A stretch of 64,000 nt of DNA from assembly GCA_013416795.1 (NCBI GenBank), contig RQSC01000004.1:208787-272786 (forward strand). The letters run 5' to 3'. This stretch comes from Prasinococcaceae sp. CCMP 1430 (Eukaryota; Prasinodermophyta; Palmophyllophyceae; Prasinococcales; Prasinococcaceae). The translations under genes and the position numbers were made by a program. The notes below the pieces were generated by a model. It saw nothing but the letters and a program-made list of their open reading frames with translations, did no database searches and was not told the origin of the DNA. Positions 10,336-21,006 of this stretch are shown here, in pieces. The first letter of the stretch is position 1; every line of letters starts with the position of its first letter.

Positions 10336-11436
10336 CTGCGTGCGCGAGCGACGCCGCGTGCGCGAGCGCGGCGCGTCAGCCTCTCTCGCGCGTGTGCCTG
10401 CGCTGTTCCTTGCCCGTCCCCCCAAAAAAGCGTCGCCACGCGCGCGCCCGCACGCGCCAGCGCGCAGCGTGGCCGCGCGCGCGCCGATCGCCCGACACCG
10501 CAGGTCAAAACGCACCCGAGCGACGCGCGGCACCCCCCGCCCCGCCCCGCCCGGCGTCCAGTCAACACCAACAGAAGATGCGAGCGCGGGAACGGGGAAT
10601 CCCCACGTCACTTTGAACGCGGTCGCTCCGTTTTTCTTTTTTTGTGTGTGCGCTCACAACACGTACGTTTGCTCTTCGCGTCTGATTTTGATTTTGATTT
10701 TGATTTTGATTTGATTTGATTTCGGTCTAAAAAAAAAACGCTTCCGGCGCGGCGCGCCCCCGCGCAGCAGAGCAGAGGGTGCGCGCCGCGCGGCGGTGCG
10801 CACCCAGCGCAGACCAGAGGTGTACCCCGGTCTGGAGTCCCGACTCAGCGTTGGTGCTCCCGCGATGAAGGCAAATCCCCCGCGGGCCATCGCGTGGAGA
10901 CGTGGTTCGGTCGGCGGGCCCGCAGCGGGAGCTGCAGTGAGCACGCAGGAGGCGCGTTGGGGCGGAGGGGGGGGCTGCGCAGCACCCAACCGAACAATAA
11001 AGAGCGTCGGACTGATGCCGCGCCACCCGTCGATCGATAGCAGCAGTTCACACGCCGCCCGCTGGGAAGAAGGGTCTACGTTCAGTAGATTCAGATGTGA
11101 TATTTAGACTACTGTACTGCAATTTCCTTGTGTAGACGTTTGGGTTGAACCCTAATGGTGCAACGTCTCTATCCGATCGAGCCGCTGCCAGTTCAAAAAT
11201 AGGTTCGGTTCGGGCGCGTTCGAGAGCACGCGCACGAGGCCGCACGGGCGGCGGTTGCGGCAGAGGCGAGGTTGCGGGCGCAGCAGCGCGGCGGGGGAGG
11301 GTCGACCCTCCCCCCCCTAGCCGCTGCCTGCCGCCGCCCCGCGCGGCAGCGTGTGCGGCAGCGTGCGCGCGCTCACGCGCGGGCGTGGGCGCGCCCAGGG
11401 GGTAGCGGCCGGACGGGGAACGTGTGCGCGGAGGCG
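10336..11436. other. Region between calmodulin and carboxypeptidase
   Basis: It should hold the missing first calmodulin exon and the promoters of both divergent genes. Visible features are a TTTTGA/TTTGA tandem repeat at about 10684-10723, an AATAAA at 10995, and a telomere-like box AACCCTAA at 11148-11155. Sequence 11090-11170 is relatively AT-rich, in line with a promoter for the carboxypeptidase gene. Confidence 0.5.
10684..10723. repeat. TTTTGA/TTTGA microsatellite
   Basis: Several tandem copies of GATTTT then GATTT upstream of the second calmodulin exon. Simple repeat with no coding meaning seen. Confidence 0.85.
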
Positions 11437-14400
11437 ATGGTGGTGAGCGAGCGACTGCTAGAGGCGCTACGCACGGCGGTGGACGCCGAGGCCGCCGAGC
11501 GCGCGTCGCGCGACCTGCTGGCCGTACTGCTGCGGTCTAGTGGCGGCGGTGGTGGCAGGGCCGACTCGGCCGGGGCAAGCGGCTCGTCGCAGAGCACCAC
11601 AGCGGGCGTCGTCAAGGTCGTCTCTGCCGCCCTAGCGGAGCACTACCGCTCAGTGGATGCCGCCGAGCGGTGCGCGCTCTGCCTGGCGGCAGCGACCGCT
11701 GGGCAGTCAGGCATGGTAACTGCGACGGCCCTGCGGCTCGAGGGCGCGCTCAAGGGCGCGGTGTGCGCTCTGCGGCAGCACTGGAGGGAGCCCAGGGTCG
11801 CGGCTGCGGTGAGCAAGGCGATTGCGAGGGCGTGCTCGGCATCCGCCATCACGGCATCGGCATTTGTCAAGGAAAAGCAGGCACCGAGTGCGCTTACTAA
11901 TGCGCTGGGCGCCGCTGCTGGAGCTGACGTGGCCGACGCGATCGCCGCGCTCCTTGACCTGCTAAGTGCCCTCACGAAGCACGAGCGCTGTGCTACGAAA
12001 GCCACTGTGGACACCACGCTACGCGCCATTCGCGCCGCGATGGCCGCGTCGGCGAGGGAAAGCCGGTGGGAGGCACTCGGAGCGGCAGCGCGCGTGCTGA
12101 AGAACCTCGCGAAGTGGGACAGCAGCCGCTCGGTGCTGCTCGGTGCGCCGGACGGCGCGCGCACGCTCGGCGAGCTGGTGAGGCTGCTGGCATCCTCTGA
12201 GCCGTCCAATCCCGCCGCGCGCCAGCTCACCAAGCGCGCGTATCGCGCCCTGTGGATTTTGGCTGAGAGCCGTCTACCCGCACTGCCGACTCTCGACGCG
12301 TCCTGGTCAGCAAGTGCCTTTCCATCTACAGGAGCGCCTAGCCCACTCGTCTCTGCCGAGAACGACTTCGAGCGCGCCATTTTCCCCGAGGCGACAGATA
12401 TACTGCAGCCCTGTGCGAACGACGAACGCGAGCAGCAGCAGCAGGCGCAAGGCGTCGCGCACACTGCGCACGCAGTGCGAGGTGGTGGATGGGTCGTGCT
12501 TGTGGCACCGCCACCGTCAGTGCTGGCGGCGCCCCCGCCCGCGAGGCCTGGCTCGCACGACGATGTCTTTCATACGGAAGGGCGGCGGCTTGCGCCGGCC
12601 ATGATGCTGCACGAGCTGCGTCGGATTGTCGAGCACGAGGACGTGCGCAACGAGATTGTGTATCATAATGAGGACGCCGGTGGCAAGTGCTCACCCAAGG
12701 TGTCTCTCGCGCCTCCGCAGGCAGGGGTGGCAGAGCCCACACCTCGCGCACCGACTGCGACGATGCTCATTACGCCGTCGGTGCCGCGCGCAATCGCCGA
12801 CGGCGCGTGGGATGACATCCTGGGGGGACTGCCGCTGCCCAGCGACTTCGAAGCGAGCGCTGACGCACATTGCGGTGCTGGGGGTGCCGATGTTGCGGGC
12901 ATGAAAGCAAGCACTGCGCGCGGGGGCTGGTTCAGAGGCAAGTGCCAGGTGCAGCGGTTACAGCAGCACAAACCAAAAGCATCGAGCGGCGAGGGAAAGT
13001 ATCAGCAAAGGCAGAAAGGAGGCTCTGGGAGCAAGGGGACGTCGAAGTGCGAAAAGGGGGGCAAGAGTGCTGGCAAAGCTGTCAAGGACGGCACGTCCAA
13101 GCCGACGTACGAGATTGCGCACCCTGCTGTGCATGCCTCCGTGCCGCCGATGCCAACCATCTTCCCGCCCGACACGCGGCCTCCATTTACACATCGTGTG
13201 GCGGTGCCACCCCTGAGCTTTGAGAGTCGCTTCGAGAGGTGCGTCGCGACAGGACTATCATACTTATGCTTGTGCACAGAGAGTCCGGATGCGCTCATGC
13301 CCTGGCGTACTGACGCGCATGCGATCGCCACACCACACTTCGTGTGCGCGCGTGAACAGCGGCAACCTCAAGCGCGCCATACGTGTCCATCCCACAGAGT
13401 ACGATCTCATTCTTGCGGAGGATCTGAACGACCCGGACAACCACTGTCAGTGGTTCTACTTTGCGCTTGCGGGTGTGGTGCCTGGTGTGTCGTACAAGCT
13501 CAACATCGTCAACATGGGGAAGAAGGACAGCCTTTTCAACGACGGGCTTCAGCCCCTCGTCTGCCCGGCCTACAAAGACGAGCAGAGAGACGCCGCTGGC
13601 GCGGGGGCGGGGCACAGCACGACTGCGTGGCATTGGCGACGCGCGGGCGAGCAAGTGTGTTACTACGCGAGCCCATACAGGTATCGTGCTGCACCCGGTG
13701 CAGCAGCGGCTTCGGCAGCCTTGCGCAAGGCGGCTGGACGCAAGCCCAAGCGTGAGTTCGGCAAAAATTCGTCGCAGCAATCTTGCGGCACAGGTCTCTA
13801 TGCACTGACCTTCACTTTGGTCTTCGCACAAGCTGGGGAGCACTGTAGTACTGGCGGTAGCGTCTCGACCAAGCTGCCAGGTGACGCGACATCATATTAC
13901 GTCGCTGCGAACTACCCCTTTACGTACACGGACGTGCAACGCTACCTTTCTGCGATGCTATCAAGCAACAGGATGGTCGGCGGTCGCCCGATGCGAGAAA
14001 TTTGCAGGCGCACGTCGCTCTGCCGTACGCTAGCCGGGCACACGTGTGACCTGCTCACAATCACTGATTTTTCTGCGAGCGCAGCCGAGGTTGCTGAGAG
14101 GCAGTACGTTGTGATCAGCGCGCGGGTGCACCCGGGCGAGACGAACGCCAGCTGGATGGTCAAGGGCGCGCTTGACTTTTTACTCAGCGACGGCACCGTG
14201 GCACGCCAGTTGCGCAAGACGTACGTTTTTAAGGTTGTGCCCATGCTCAACCCTGACGGCGTGATTGCTGGTCACCAGAGATGCTCGCTTGCGGGAGTGG
14301 ATCTGAACCGGTTCTGGGCGTCCCCAAATCGCAAGAAGCACCCGACCATATTCTACACCAAGAAGATGATCGAGTGCATCGTCGCAGCGCGCTCCATGCC

Positions 14401-14977
14401 GCTTTTCTGCGACCTGCACGGTCACAGCCGCAAACAGGAATGCTTTTTCTTCGGATGCGATGTGGACAGCAAGGTCAGCTCATCTGCTGCGCCCACCGAC
14501 AAGGACGGTGAGGGTGCAAACGTCAAGAGCTTTCGCGCAGGCGCTGGCGTCGTAGGCGCTAAGGGCTGCGGGAGCAGCGAAAGGGCCCATGGCATCATTG
14601 ACGACGAGACCGCTACCGCGGCGCGGGTGCGCGTGCTGCCATTCCTACTCAGTCGCCGCTCGGCAGCTTTCTCCATGCCGCAGTGCAGCTTCAAGGTGCA
14701 GAAGTCGAAGCATTGCACTGCGCGTGTCGTCGTCGCGCGCGAGCTGGGTGTGTCGAACAGCTACACGCTCGAGGCGTCCATGGGCGGGTCACAGAACAGA
14801 CATTTTCGGACGACCGACCTGGAGGACATCGGCAAGTCGCTGCTGCTGGCGCTGGCGGACGCTGCCGCATCCGATGAGGAGCCGCTGCTGATTGCCGTTC
14901 GCGGAGAGATGAGGCGTCTCGAGGAAAAGGCAGCTGCGGGTGTGAACGCTGTGGTAGAGGCCGAAGCGGACGATTAA
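11437..14977 (+). CDS. Cytosolic carboxypeptidase (M14 family, CCP/Nna1-like)
   Basis: Two exons, 11437-13238 and 13360-14977, give about 1,139 residues. Donor GTGCGT and acceptor ACAG agree in phase 2 and restore the conserved block FESRFESGNLKRAI, so the change of frame is an intron. The N-terminal 550 residues are helical and armadillo-like, as in CCP1. A CCP-specific beta domain (HCQWFYFALAGVVPG) precedes the M14 peptidase. Zinc ligands are in RVHPGETNASW and in the His of DLHGHSRKQ; the catalytic Glu is in YTLEASMGG. Substrate residues DLNRFW are present. These enzymes trim glutamate side chains or C-terminal residues from tubulin, mainly in axonemes, which fits a flagellated cell. Low-complexity Lys/Gly/Gln inserts occur around 12960-13080. 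The ATG at 11437 is the first good start; the open frame further upstream is not ATG-initiated. Confidence 0.9.
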
Positions 14978-15037
14978 TATAATCTGATTAAAGCACCTGC
15001 GGGAAGGCGGAGAGAGGTATCCCTCCGCAGGAGCTAG

Positions 15038-18000
15038 CTAGCCGGTGGATGTGTCTTGTGTGGTATCAGCGAAGGTGGGCTGCTCGCTCGAAAGCTGGAC
15101 CAATGGCGTGAAAGAGCTCCTGTCCAAAAATGTGCTCTCGTCAAGCGCGACCACCGGCGCTGCGGCCGTTTCTCCCACCGCAGCGGCGGCAATTGGTGCG
15201 CTAGCGTTCACGAAGGGCACCGACGCATTCCCAGCGATCACCGCCTGCATTTCGCCGAGGAAGGTGGCCTGCTCGGACAGGTACTGCTCCGACTCTGTTG
15301 CGGCCGCCTCCCAGCCCGAGAGGTCGCCACCCAATGCGGCGAGGAGTCCATCAGTGCCCTTGGAGGCCTTTTTGTGGCGCCGCGGTCTCTGGTGCGTGCT
15401 CCTGGCGCCGTGATCGCGTTCCCGCCAGCCCGAGTAGGGATGCCCGGGCAGCGCCTCCTCGCGCGACTTCACTGCATCCAGCTGCGCCTGCCGGGCCTCT
15501 TCCGCCGCGCGTGATGCTGCAAGACGCTCTTCCTGTAGCCTGCCGCGCTCGTCCGCCATTGCCAGCCTGCGCTCGTCCGCCTCCTTGCGCTGCGCGGCGA
15601 GGCTAGCCATCGCCTCGTCCACGGCGGCCCGGTCCTCCGCTGCCCTGACACGGTCGGCGGCTGCCTCAGCAGCTGCAGTGTCTGCCCGCCGCCTCTCTCG
15701 TGACGCGACCTCAAGCGCAGCGGCAGCCTCAGCGCTCTTGGCTTGCACGGCAGCGCCCAGGCGAGCCAGCCGCGCGGCCTCGCTCGCCAGATCCTCACGC
15801 TCGCGCTCCGCACGCTCGCGATGGGACTCGTATTCCGTCCTCGCGCGCGTCGCCTCGGATACCATTCGCTCGGCCTCCAGGGTATCATGCGCGAGCTTCT
15901 GCTGCGCGACGCTTGCCTTGGCTTCAATATCGGCGAGCTTCTGCGCCGCGTCGACCTCGGCCTTGACGCTGGCGTCTCGCCGAGCGTCAAATGCTGCGCG
16001 ATCCCTGTCGAGCTGCGATCTCGACTCAGCGAGCTCTCTGAAAAAGGCCTCATGGTCCGCCTGTCGGCGATCGCGCACGGCTTCGAGCGCCGCCCGCTCG
16101 CGCTCGAGCACTGCGGTCGCCTGCGCACGCTCGGTCGCGAGTGACTCGACGAGCGCGTCGCAGCGCGCTTGCTCGCGCTCCAGCCGCGCTTTTTCGGCGG
16201 CGCCGGAGGCCTGGACCTCCCGTAATGCCGCTGTCAAAGTCTCGCCCAGAGCGGCCAGATCAGCATGCGCTCGCACTGCGGCCTCCTCTGCTCTGGTAAT
16301 CTCGTCGAGGCGCGAGCGCATCGTGCCTTCCAACGAGGCGACATTCTTCTCCCTCGCAGCCATGCTGTCAGCCCACGCATCGCTCACGTTTGAGCTGAGC
16401 TTGTGGGCGCTAGCAGCGAGCCCCTCCACACGCACTGCGAGCGCCTCGACCCTCTCTAGCACGTTGTTGTGCTTCACATCGCCCTCGTGGCGCTTGCGCG
16501 CCGCAGACAGCTCGTCTGAGCGTGCAGCAAGCTGTCCGGTGAGCCTAGTGTTCTGAGCGCGCAGACCGTCCACTTCGCGTGCGTGGGACGCACGCAGCGC
16601 GTCGAGCTCGGCTCGCAAAGATGCGATGGTGGCCAGGTGAGTCTGCGTCTCCTCGAGGTGCCTCGCAGCTGCGTCGGCTGTGGCCGAGCCCTCCTGACCC
16701 TTAAGGGTGAGTTCTGCCTCGAAGGTGGCCGCGCGAGCCTCGGCCTTGGAGAGTGCCAGACGCGTCGACTCAAGATCTGAGCGAATGGAGGCGGTCGTTG
16801 CGCGCTCGGCCTCGAGGGCGCGCGACTCCGAGGATGCGAGCGCTTCGGCGCGTGCGCGCTCGCCCTCGGCGCGTGCACGGCCTTCCTCGGCCATTTCGCG
16901 TAGGCGGCGTTCCTTGAGAAGCGCCTGAGACATTTGTGCAACCTCGGTATTTTTGCCCGACCCGCTTGCGGACGCCTGGATGCTCGACTGGATTGCCTCC
17001 TTGAGCTCCGCCATCTCGGCCCGCAGCCGTGCCTCCGTCTCGGCCGCTGCGCTCTTGACAGCCTCAACGTCCTTGAGGTGCGCTTCCTGCACGACGGCGA
17101 GCTCAGCTGCTATGGCCATGCGCCCGCCGTCGTTCGTCGCGTCCGTGCGCGCGGAATGCAAGGAGCTATCCAGCGACCGAGCCGAGCCGCCGTACGAGCG
17201 CCCACTGGTCCCACCAGTGCGTGCCGTCGACGGCGCCGACGTCCGACGGCCAGAGCTAGGGCCAGCAACAGCTGCGGGATCGCGCGAGCCTCCATTGGCG
17301 CCATCGTCACCCTCGCGCGCCGATGACAGAGACGGCTTGCCGCCGCCGAGGCCGCCGCCGAGGTTAATGCCAGGGACTCCGCGAGCGCCCTCGGTGGGCG
17401 CGCGGGCGGCATCCAGGTCAGTATCGTCGAGCTCCTCGGTGAACTCGTCCGCGGCGCCCTTCGCGGCGCCCTCTGGGCGCGGCGGTTCGCTCTTCAAGGA
17501 GGGCTCACGGGGTGTCCCGGCGATGGAAGTAGAGGCTGACTTGGTCCCGTCCCTCGCCCCGGTAAAGCGAGCTGACAGGGACAGCGAGTCCTCCCCGGAG
17601 CTGCCCGTCCCGCGCGCCGTCGAAGCGCCAGAAGAAGTCGTGGAATGTCCCAGTTGCCTCCGCTGGCGCCCCTGCCCAGCGTGCGGCGCAAACGACGGGA
17701 CGTATCCACCCACCGCAACGAGATCTTCGCTCTCCTCGGCGAGCGTACTCTCTTCGTTCTTTGGTTCGTCCCCTCCTAGGCCCAGCATGTCCAGCGGGTC
17801 TCCCCACTCGTCTGCGCTCGACTTTGGCTTGGGTTCCGACCTGGACGCAGGAGCGGAGGAGGCCTTGGGTGGGCTGTGGACCCCCTTGAGCAGAGGCTTG
17901 TCGAGCGAGCTTGCACCATCACCAGGAGAGAAGGTGGGCAGACCGCCTCGCCTGCCGGTGCGTTCGCCTGCAGATGAAGGCTTGGAGCCTGCCGCGGATC

Positions 18001-18805
18001 CTGGCCCAAAGGCGTCCAGCCCCAGGTCGCTGGCCGTGCTGTCGGCGGGGGCGCCCGACTCGAGCACATTTCCCATCGAAGACTCGGCACTGCCATCGGG
18101 AGCGGGCTGTAACTCCGCCTCTGAGCTTTCCCCATCGGCAAAACGCGCGTCGACGTGCGGCTCCTTGGTCAGATCGTGCGGCATCGAGCGCGCGTGCGTG
18201 GCCCTTGAGTCTGTCGGAGGTGCCGCCCCCCCCGCCGCGGCCATCGCACCCGCCGCCGGCGGCGCGTTGATTTCTTCCTCGGACATGTTCTCGATGTCGT
18301 CGAAGTCGAGAGGCATCATGGCCGGCGCATCCTTCTTCGGCTCGGCCTTGCGCGACTTTCCCTTGCTTGACTTCGGGCGCACGTCGTCGCGCGCGTGGCG
18401 CGCAGACTTGGCGCCCCCCGCGTCGTCCTCTTCACCGAAGAGCGCGTCGAGACCCGAAGACAGGGCACCTGCGCCGCGCGCGGATTTGGAGCCGAGCGGG
18501 GCGAGCTCCCTCGATGATCCCTCGCCATCGGCACCCGCGTCGTCACCCCCATCGCCAGGCGCCGGGAGCTTGCCATCGAGCGACGGCACGCGCCCCGCGC
18601 CGCCGCCGCCCGCCCCTCCCAAACACAGCGCAGACGCGATCCCCACCAGCGCGAGTTCCGCGCCGACGTACCTGCCGTCGAGGTGCGCAGGCGCGATGGC
18701 GTTGGGGAACCACATCGGGCGCGACGCGGCGGCGGCGCGGGTCGCCGAGCGGCGGGTGGCCGCCTTGGAGGAGACCGCGGCGGCGCGCGCAACGACGACG
18801 GACAT
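15038..18805 (-). CDS. FBF1-like transition-fibre coiled-coil protein (N-terminus doubtful)
   Basis: A single open frame of 1,255 residues from ATG 18805. The body resembles Fas-binding factor 1: a disordered N-half with FBF1-like short motifs (LDALFGEEDD, DPLDMLGLGGDE, GGYVPSFAP), then a long coiled coil from about residue 570 to 1,160 with the FBF1-type segment VEGLAASAHKLSSNV, and a short C-terminal block (YLSEQATFLGEMQ) resembling the FBF1 end. FBF1 sits on transition fibres at the base of cilia and gates entry of transport trains, so this supports a flagellate organism. The first 45 residues look like an unrelated plastid targeting peptide plus the start of a light-harvesting protein, with a good splice donor (GTACGT) right after base 18672. 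The next in-frame Met is in MMPLDFDDIEN (about 18320). The true FBF1 start is therefore unresolved. It ends 60 bp from the carboxypeptidase stop. Confidence 0.68.
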   Translation of the reverse strand: MSVVVARAAAVSSKAATRRSATRAAAASRPMWFPNAIAPAHLDGRYVGAELALVGIASALCLGGAGGGGAGRVPSLDGKLPAPGDGGDDAGADGEGSSRELAPLGSKSARGAGALSSGLDALFGEEDDAGGAKSARHARDDVRPKSSKGKSRKAEPKKDAPAMMPLDFDDIENMSEEEINAPPAAGAMAAAGGAAPPTDSRATHARSMPHDLTKEPHVDARFADGESSEAELQPAPDGSAESSMGNVLESGAPADSTASDLGLDAFGPGSAAGSKPSSAGERTGRRGGLPTFSPGDGASSLDKPLLKGVHSPPKASSAPASRSEPKPKSSADEWGDPLDMLGLGGDEPKNEESTLAEESEDLVAVGGYVPSFAPHAGQGRQRRQLGHSTTSSGASTARGTGSSGEDSLSLSARFTGARDGTKSASTSIAGTPREPSLKSEPPRPEGAAKGAADEFTEELDDTDLDAARAPTEGARGVPGINLGGGLGGGKPSLSSAREGDDGANGGSRDPAAVAGPSSGRRTSAPSTARTGGTSGRSYGGSARSLDSSLHSARTDATNDGGRMAIAAELAVVQEAHLKDVEAVKSAAAETEARLRAEMAELKEAIQSSIQASASGSGKNTEVAQMSQALLKERRLREMAEEGRARAEGERARAEALASSESRALEAERATTASIRSDLESTRLALSKAEARAATFEAELTLKGQEGSATADAAARHLEETQTHLATIASLRAELDALRASHAREVDGLRAQNTRLTGQLAARSDELSAARKRHEGDVKHNNVLERVEALAVRVEGLAASAHKLSSNVSDAWADSMAAREKNVASLEGTMRSRLDEITRAEEAAVRAHADLAALGETLTAALREVQASGAAEKARLEREQARCDALVESLATERAQATAVLERERAALEAVRDRRQADHEAFFRELAESRSQLDRDRAAFDARRDASVKAEVDAAQKLADIEAKASVAQQKLAHDTLEAERMVSEATRARTEYESHRERAEREREDLASEAARLARLGAAVQAKSAEAAAALEVASRERRRADTAAAEAAADRVRAAEDRAAVDEAMASLAAQRKEADERRLAMADERGRLQEERLAASRAAEEARQAQLDAVKSREEALPGHPYSGWRERDHGARSTHQRPRRHKKASKGTDGLLAALGGDLSGWEAAATESEQYLSEQATFLGEMQAVIAGNASVPFVNASAPIAAAAVGETAAAPVVALDESTFLDRSSFTPLVQLSSEQPTFADTTQDTSTG
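18672..18805 (-). other. Exon resembling the N-terminus of a light-harvesting protein
   Basis: From the ATG at 18805 the sequence encodes a Ser/Arg/Ala-rich transit peptide (MSVVVARAAAVSSKAATRR) and then PMWFPNAIAPAHLDG, which matches the start of mature light-harvesting chlorophyll proteins (W-x-P-x3-A-P-x-x-L-D-G). The exon would end AG|GTACGT, splitting the Ser codon of the usual LDGS in phase 2. The expected next exon (GDYGFDPLGL and first membrane helix) is not found between here and 15000 on this strand. It is in frame with the FBF1-like reading frame. Confidence 0.55.
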
Positions 18806-18863
18806 GGCTGCCGGCTGGGGGGGGTGGCGGGGGTGCGATGCGACTCGCGCGCTGTGTGGCACG

Positions 18864-18901
<38 letters not shown>

Positions 18902-19386
18902 GCTTCGCTTCCCCCCCTTCCTTCTCGCGCGCTGTCCCCCCCTCCTCCCCCTTTCCCCGCGCACCCCTCGTCCGTCCCCCTCCCCCTCCCGTGCTCAACA
19001 CCGACGCCATCTCGCTGGTCATCTCCACCAACACGCACCCCGCCTGCGCCCTGCGCGGCGCGCCTGCTGTGTGGCACCCCCCGCCCGCGCGCGCGCATGC
19101 GGTTTGAACTCGTTCCCCCAACAGCTAGCGCTCTCTGCCCCGCCCGGTTTGGGATCCGGGTGTTCTCCCTCGGGATGAAAAACGGGGAAAAAGGAGGTGC
19201 GAGGCATAATACACTCATATGTACATATGATCGACACACGGGAGATGCAGTCTAAATGAACGGATATGAAATTCGTGAAAATAAAAATAAATGTACCTCT
19301 TCGAACAATCAGTTATTATTTCGGCGGCAATGAATTAATGGATGGCGCCCCCCGCCCCCGCGCCGGTCGTGTGCTAGCACTAGTGA
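18806..19386. other. Region between FBF1-like gene and EMB8-type hydrolase
   Basis: Contains a run of 35 G (18865-18899), a C/T-rich stretch, and then an unusually AT-rich patch at 19190-19340 with several AATAAA-like strings. This probably holds the FBF1-like promoter and the 3' UTR of the hydrolase gene. No gene seen. Confidence 0.5.
18865..18899. repeat. G35 homopolymer
   Basis: Run of 35 G on the plus strand, 60 bp upstream of the ATG at 18805 of the minus-strand gene, so C-rich in that transcript. Length is assembly-dependent. Confidence 0.9.
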
Positions 19387-20766
19387 CTAGTTGTCGTACA
19401 CGGAGCCTGGCGAGGCGGCCGCGGCCTCCACGGCCTCAACGGCCTCCACGGCCTCCACGGCGAGGCTGGCGTGCCTGCGCCCGAGCTCCGCGGTCTCTAC
19501 CGCGGAGCTCAGCTCATTCACGCGCTCAGAGAGCGCCTGTAGCTCCACCGCGCGAAGCCACTCAAGCACGGCAGCGTCCGTCCACGGCGCGCCGATGAGA
19601 CCGCCCGCCCCACCCGCGCTGCGCCCTCCGTCGCTGGCGACCCAGCCCAGGTGGCCCCCAGCAGGAGTTATCACCAGGTGGCAGCGCGCCTTGGCCGCCG
19701 CGGCCGCGCGTGGGGCGCTCGGGGGATGGGAGATGGGATCGTCCGCGGCGTTGATGGCCAGAAGCGGGCACACCACCCTGTCGAGCACGCGACCGGACGA
19801 CGACGAGTCATAGTAGTGCTTGACGGAGTCGAAACCGAAGCAGCGCCGCGTGATGGCCTCGTCGAAGTCGTAGATGGACTTGCTTCGCAGCGCGCCGGCC
19901 ACGTCGGCGGGCGCGCTCGAGCGGCCGTTGCCGAAGCGATGCGGCTCGGCCTCGAGCACTTCGAAGGCGCGCAAGTTGTCCGCCATCTTCTCCGACATTG
20001 AGGCGCCCAGCCGGCGGTTATACACGTTTGAGAAACCCTTGCGGATGTGCGTCATGCTCGCGTCGAGCTCGAACGGGTTGCACAGCGACGCGACCGCGTC
20101 GAACGGCACATCTGCGCCCTCTTCTGCGCAGTAGTTGACGAGGATGTTGGCGCCCAGAGAGTAGCCCGCGGCGAAGCGGAAGGCCGCGCGCGGCCACTGG
20201 TCGACGGCCTGCTTGACGGCCAAGCGCACGTCGTCGGTGAAGCTGGCCGAGTAGAACTGCGGCGTCTTGAGGGGCTCGCCATCGCACCCCCTGCACGTGA
20301 ACGCCACGCAGCGGTAGCCCTGGCGCGTCGCCTCCGCCAGGAGGTGGCCGACGTAGGCGTCGGCGCTGCCGCCGCCGAGGCCGCTCAGAACGATGAAGAG
20401 CGGCGCGGTCTCAGGGAGGCTCGCCCCCTCGTCCACCCAGTCCAGGCTCGCGGTGCCACCGTCTTCGTGGTTCACCACCGTTTCGCGCGTGTACGTGACG
20501 CGATCGCGTGGGAAGAGCCGCAGGAACGCCGGCAGGATCGTCTCGAAGTGCTCGTTGAACGCGAAGAGCGCGTGCGGGACGTATCGCTCGCGGAGCTTCG
20601 GGCAGCGAGAGAGCACCGCGTCGGCCCACGTGGTGTCGTGGCCGCTTATCACCTCCGGGTGGGATGACCGCGCGCGCTGCCGCGCCGACGCGTACGCGAG
20701 CGCCGCCGCGACGGCAAACGACAAGCCGGCGGTCACCGCGAACACTGTCGCGGCGCCCGGTCGCAT
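19387..20766 (-). CDS. EMB8/YheT-type alpha/beta hydrolase
   Basis: Single exon of 459 residues from ATG 20766. A hydrophobic segment at residues 5-24 (VFAVTAGLSFAVAAALAYA) is a likely signal anchor. The fold is of the ABHD1/3, EMB8 and YheT family: oxyanion region LSGLGGGSADAYV, conserved CRGCDGEPLKTPQFYSASFTDD, nucleophile GYSLGANILVNY, catalytic Asp in NAADDPIS and His in GGHLGWV. Plant and yeast relatives are membrane-associated acyltransferases or esterases acting on lipids; the substrate here cannot be told. The C-terminus carries a short Glu-Ala-Val tandem repeat encoded by a 9-bp DNA repeat (about 19415-19465). A 193-base assembly gap begins 48 bp upstream of the chosen start, so an additional 5' exon is possible. 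Confidence 0.85.
   Translation of the reverse strand: MRPGAATVFAVTAGLSFAVAAALAYASARQRARSSHPEVISGHDTTWADAVLSRCPKLRERYVPHALFAFNEHFETILPAFLRLFPRDRVTYTRETVVNHEDGGTASLDWVDEGASLPETAPLFIVLSGLGGGSADAYVGHLLAEATRQGYRCVAFTCRGCDGEPLKTPQFYSASFTDDVRLAVKQAVDQWPRAAFRFAAGYSLGANILVNYCAEEGADVPFDAVASLCNPFELDASMTHIRKGFSNVYNRRLGASMSEKMADNLRAFEVLEAEPHRFGNGRSSAPADVAGALRSKSIYDFDEAITRRCFGFDSVKHYYDSSSSGRVLDRVVCPLLAINAADDPISHPPSAPRAAAAAKARCHLVITPAGGHLGWVASDGGRSAGGAGGLIGAPWTDAAVLEWLRAVELQALSERVNELSSAVETAELGRRHASLAVEAVEAVEAVEAAAASPGSVYDN
19415..19465. repeat. 9-bp tandem repeat in hydrolase C-terminus
   Basis: Tandem copies of GGCCTCCAC with one variant copy, encoding Val-Glu-Ala repeats near the C-terminus of the hydrolase. 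It is in frame, so copy-number changes would not break the gene. Confidence 0.8.
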
Positions 20767-20813
20767 CGCCGCGGCGGCTGCAGCGGCGCCAGCCGCGCTC
20801 GCTGCCGCCGCTG

Positions 20814-21006
20814 NNNNNNNNNNNNNNNNNNNNNNNNNNNNNNNNNNNNNNNNNNNNNNNNNNNNNNNNNNNNNNNNNNNNNNNNNNNNNNNNNNNNNNN
20901 NNNNNNNNNNNNNNNNNNNNNNNNNNNNNNNNNNNNNNNNNNNNNNNNNNNNNNNNNNNNNNNNNNNNNNNNNNNNNNNNNNNNNNNNNNNNNNNNNNNN
21001 NNNNNN
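20814..21006. other. Assembly gap (193 N)
   Basis: Unknown bases next to an Ala-coding GC-rich tract, just upstream of the EMB8-type hydrolase start. Its position matches where other genes here carry long G or C runs. Confidence 0.99.

Noticed and set aside
13238-13360. Frameshift or pseudogene in the carboxypeptidase gene
   Set aside because: The frame change coincides with a GTGCGT donor and an ACAG acceptor in matching phase, and splicing restores the conserved FESGNLKRAI block.
16953-19178. Plus-strand open frame of 741 codons opposite the FBF1-like gene
   Set aside because: Antisense to a coiled-coil frame; Ser/Ala/Pro-rich low complexity and no domain. The minus-strand frame has coherent coiled-coil heptads and FBF1-like motifs.
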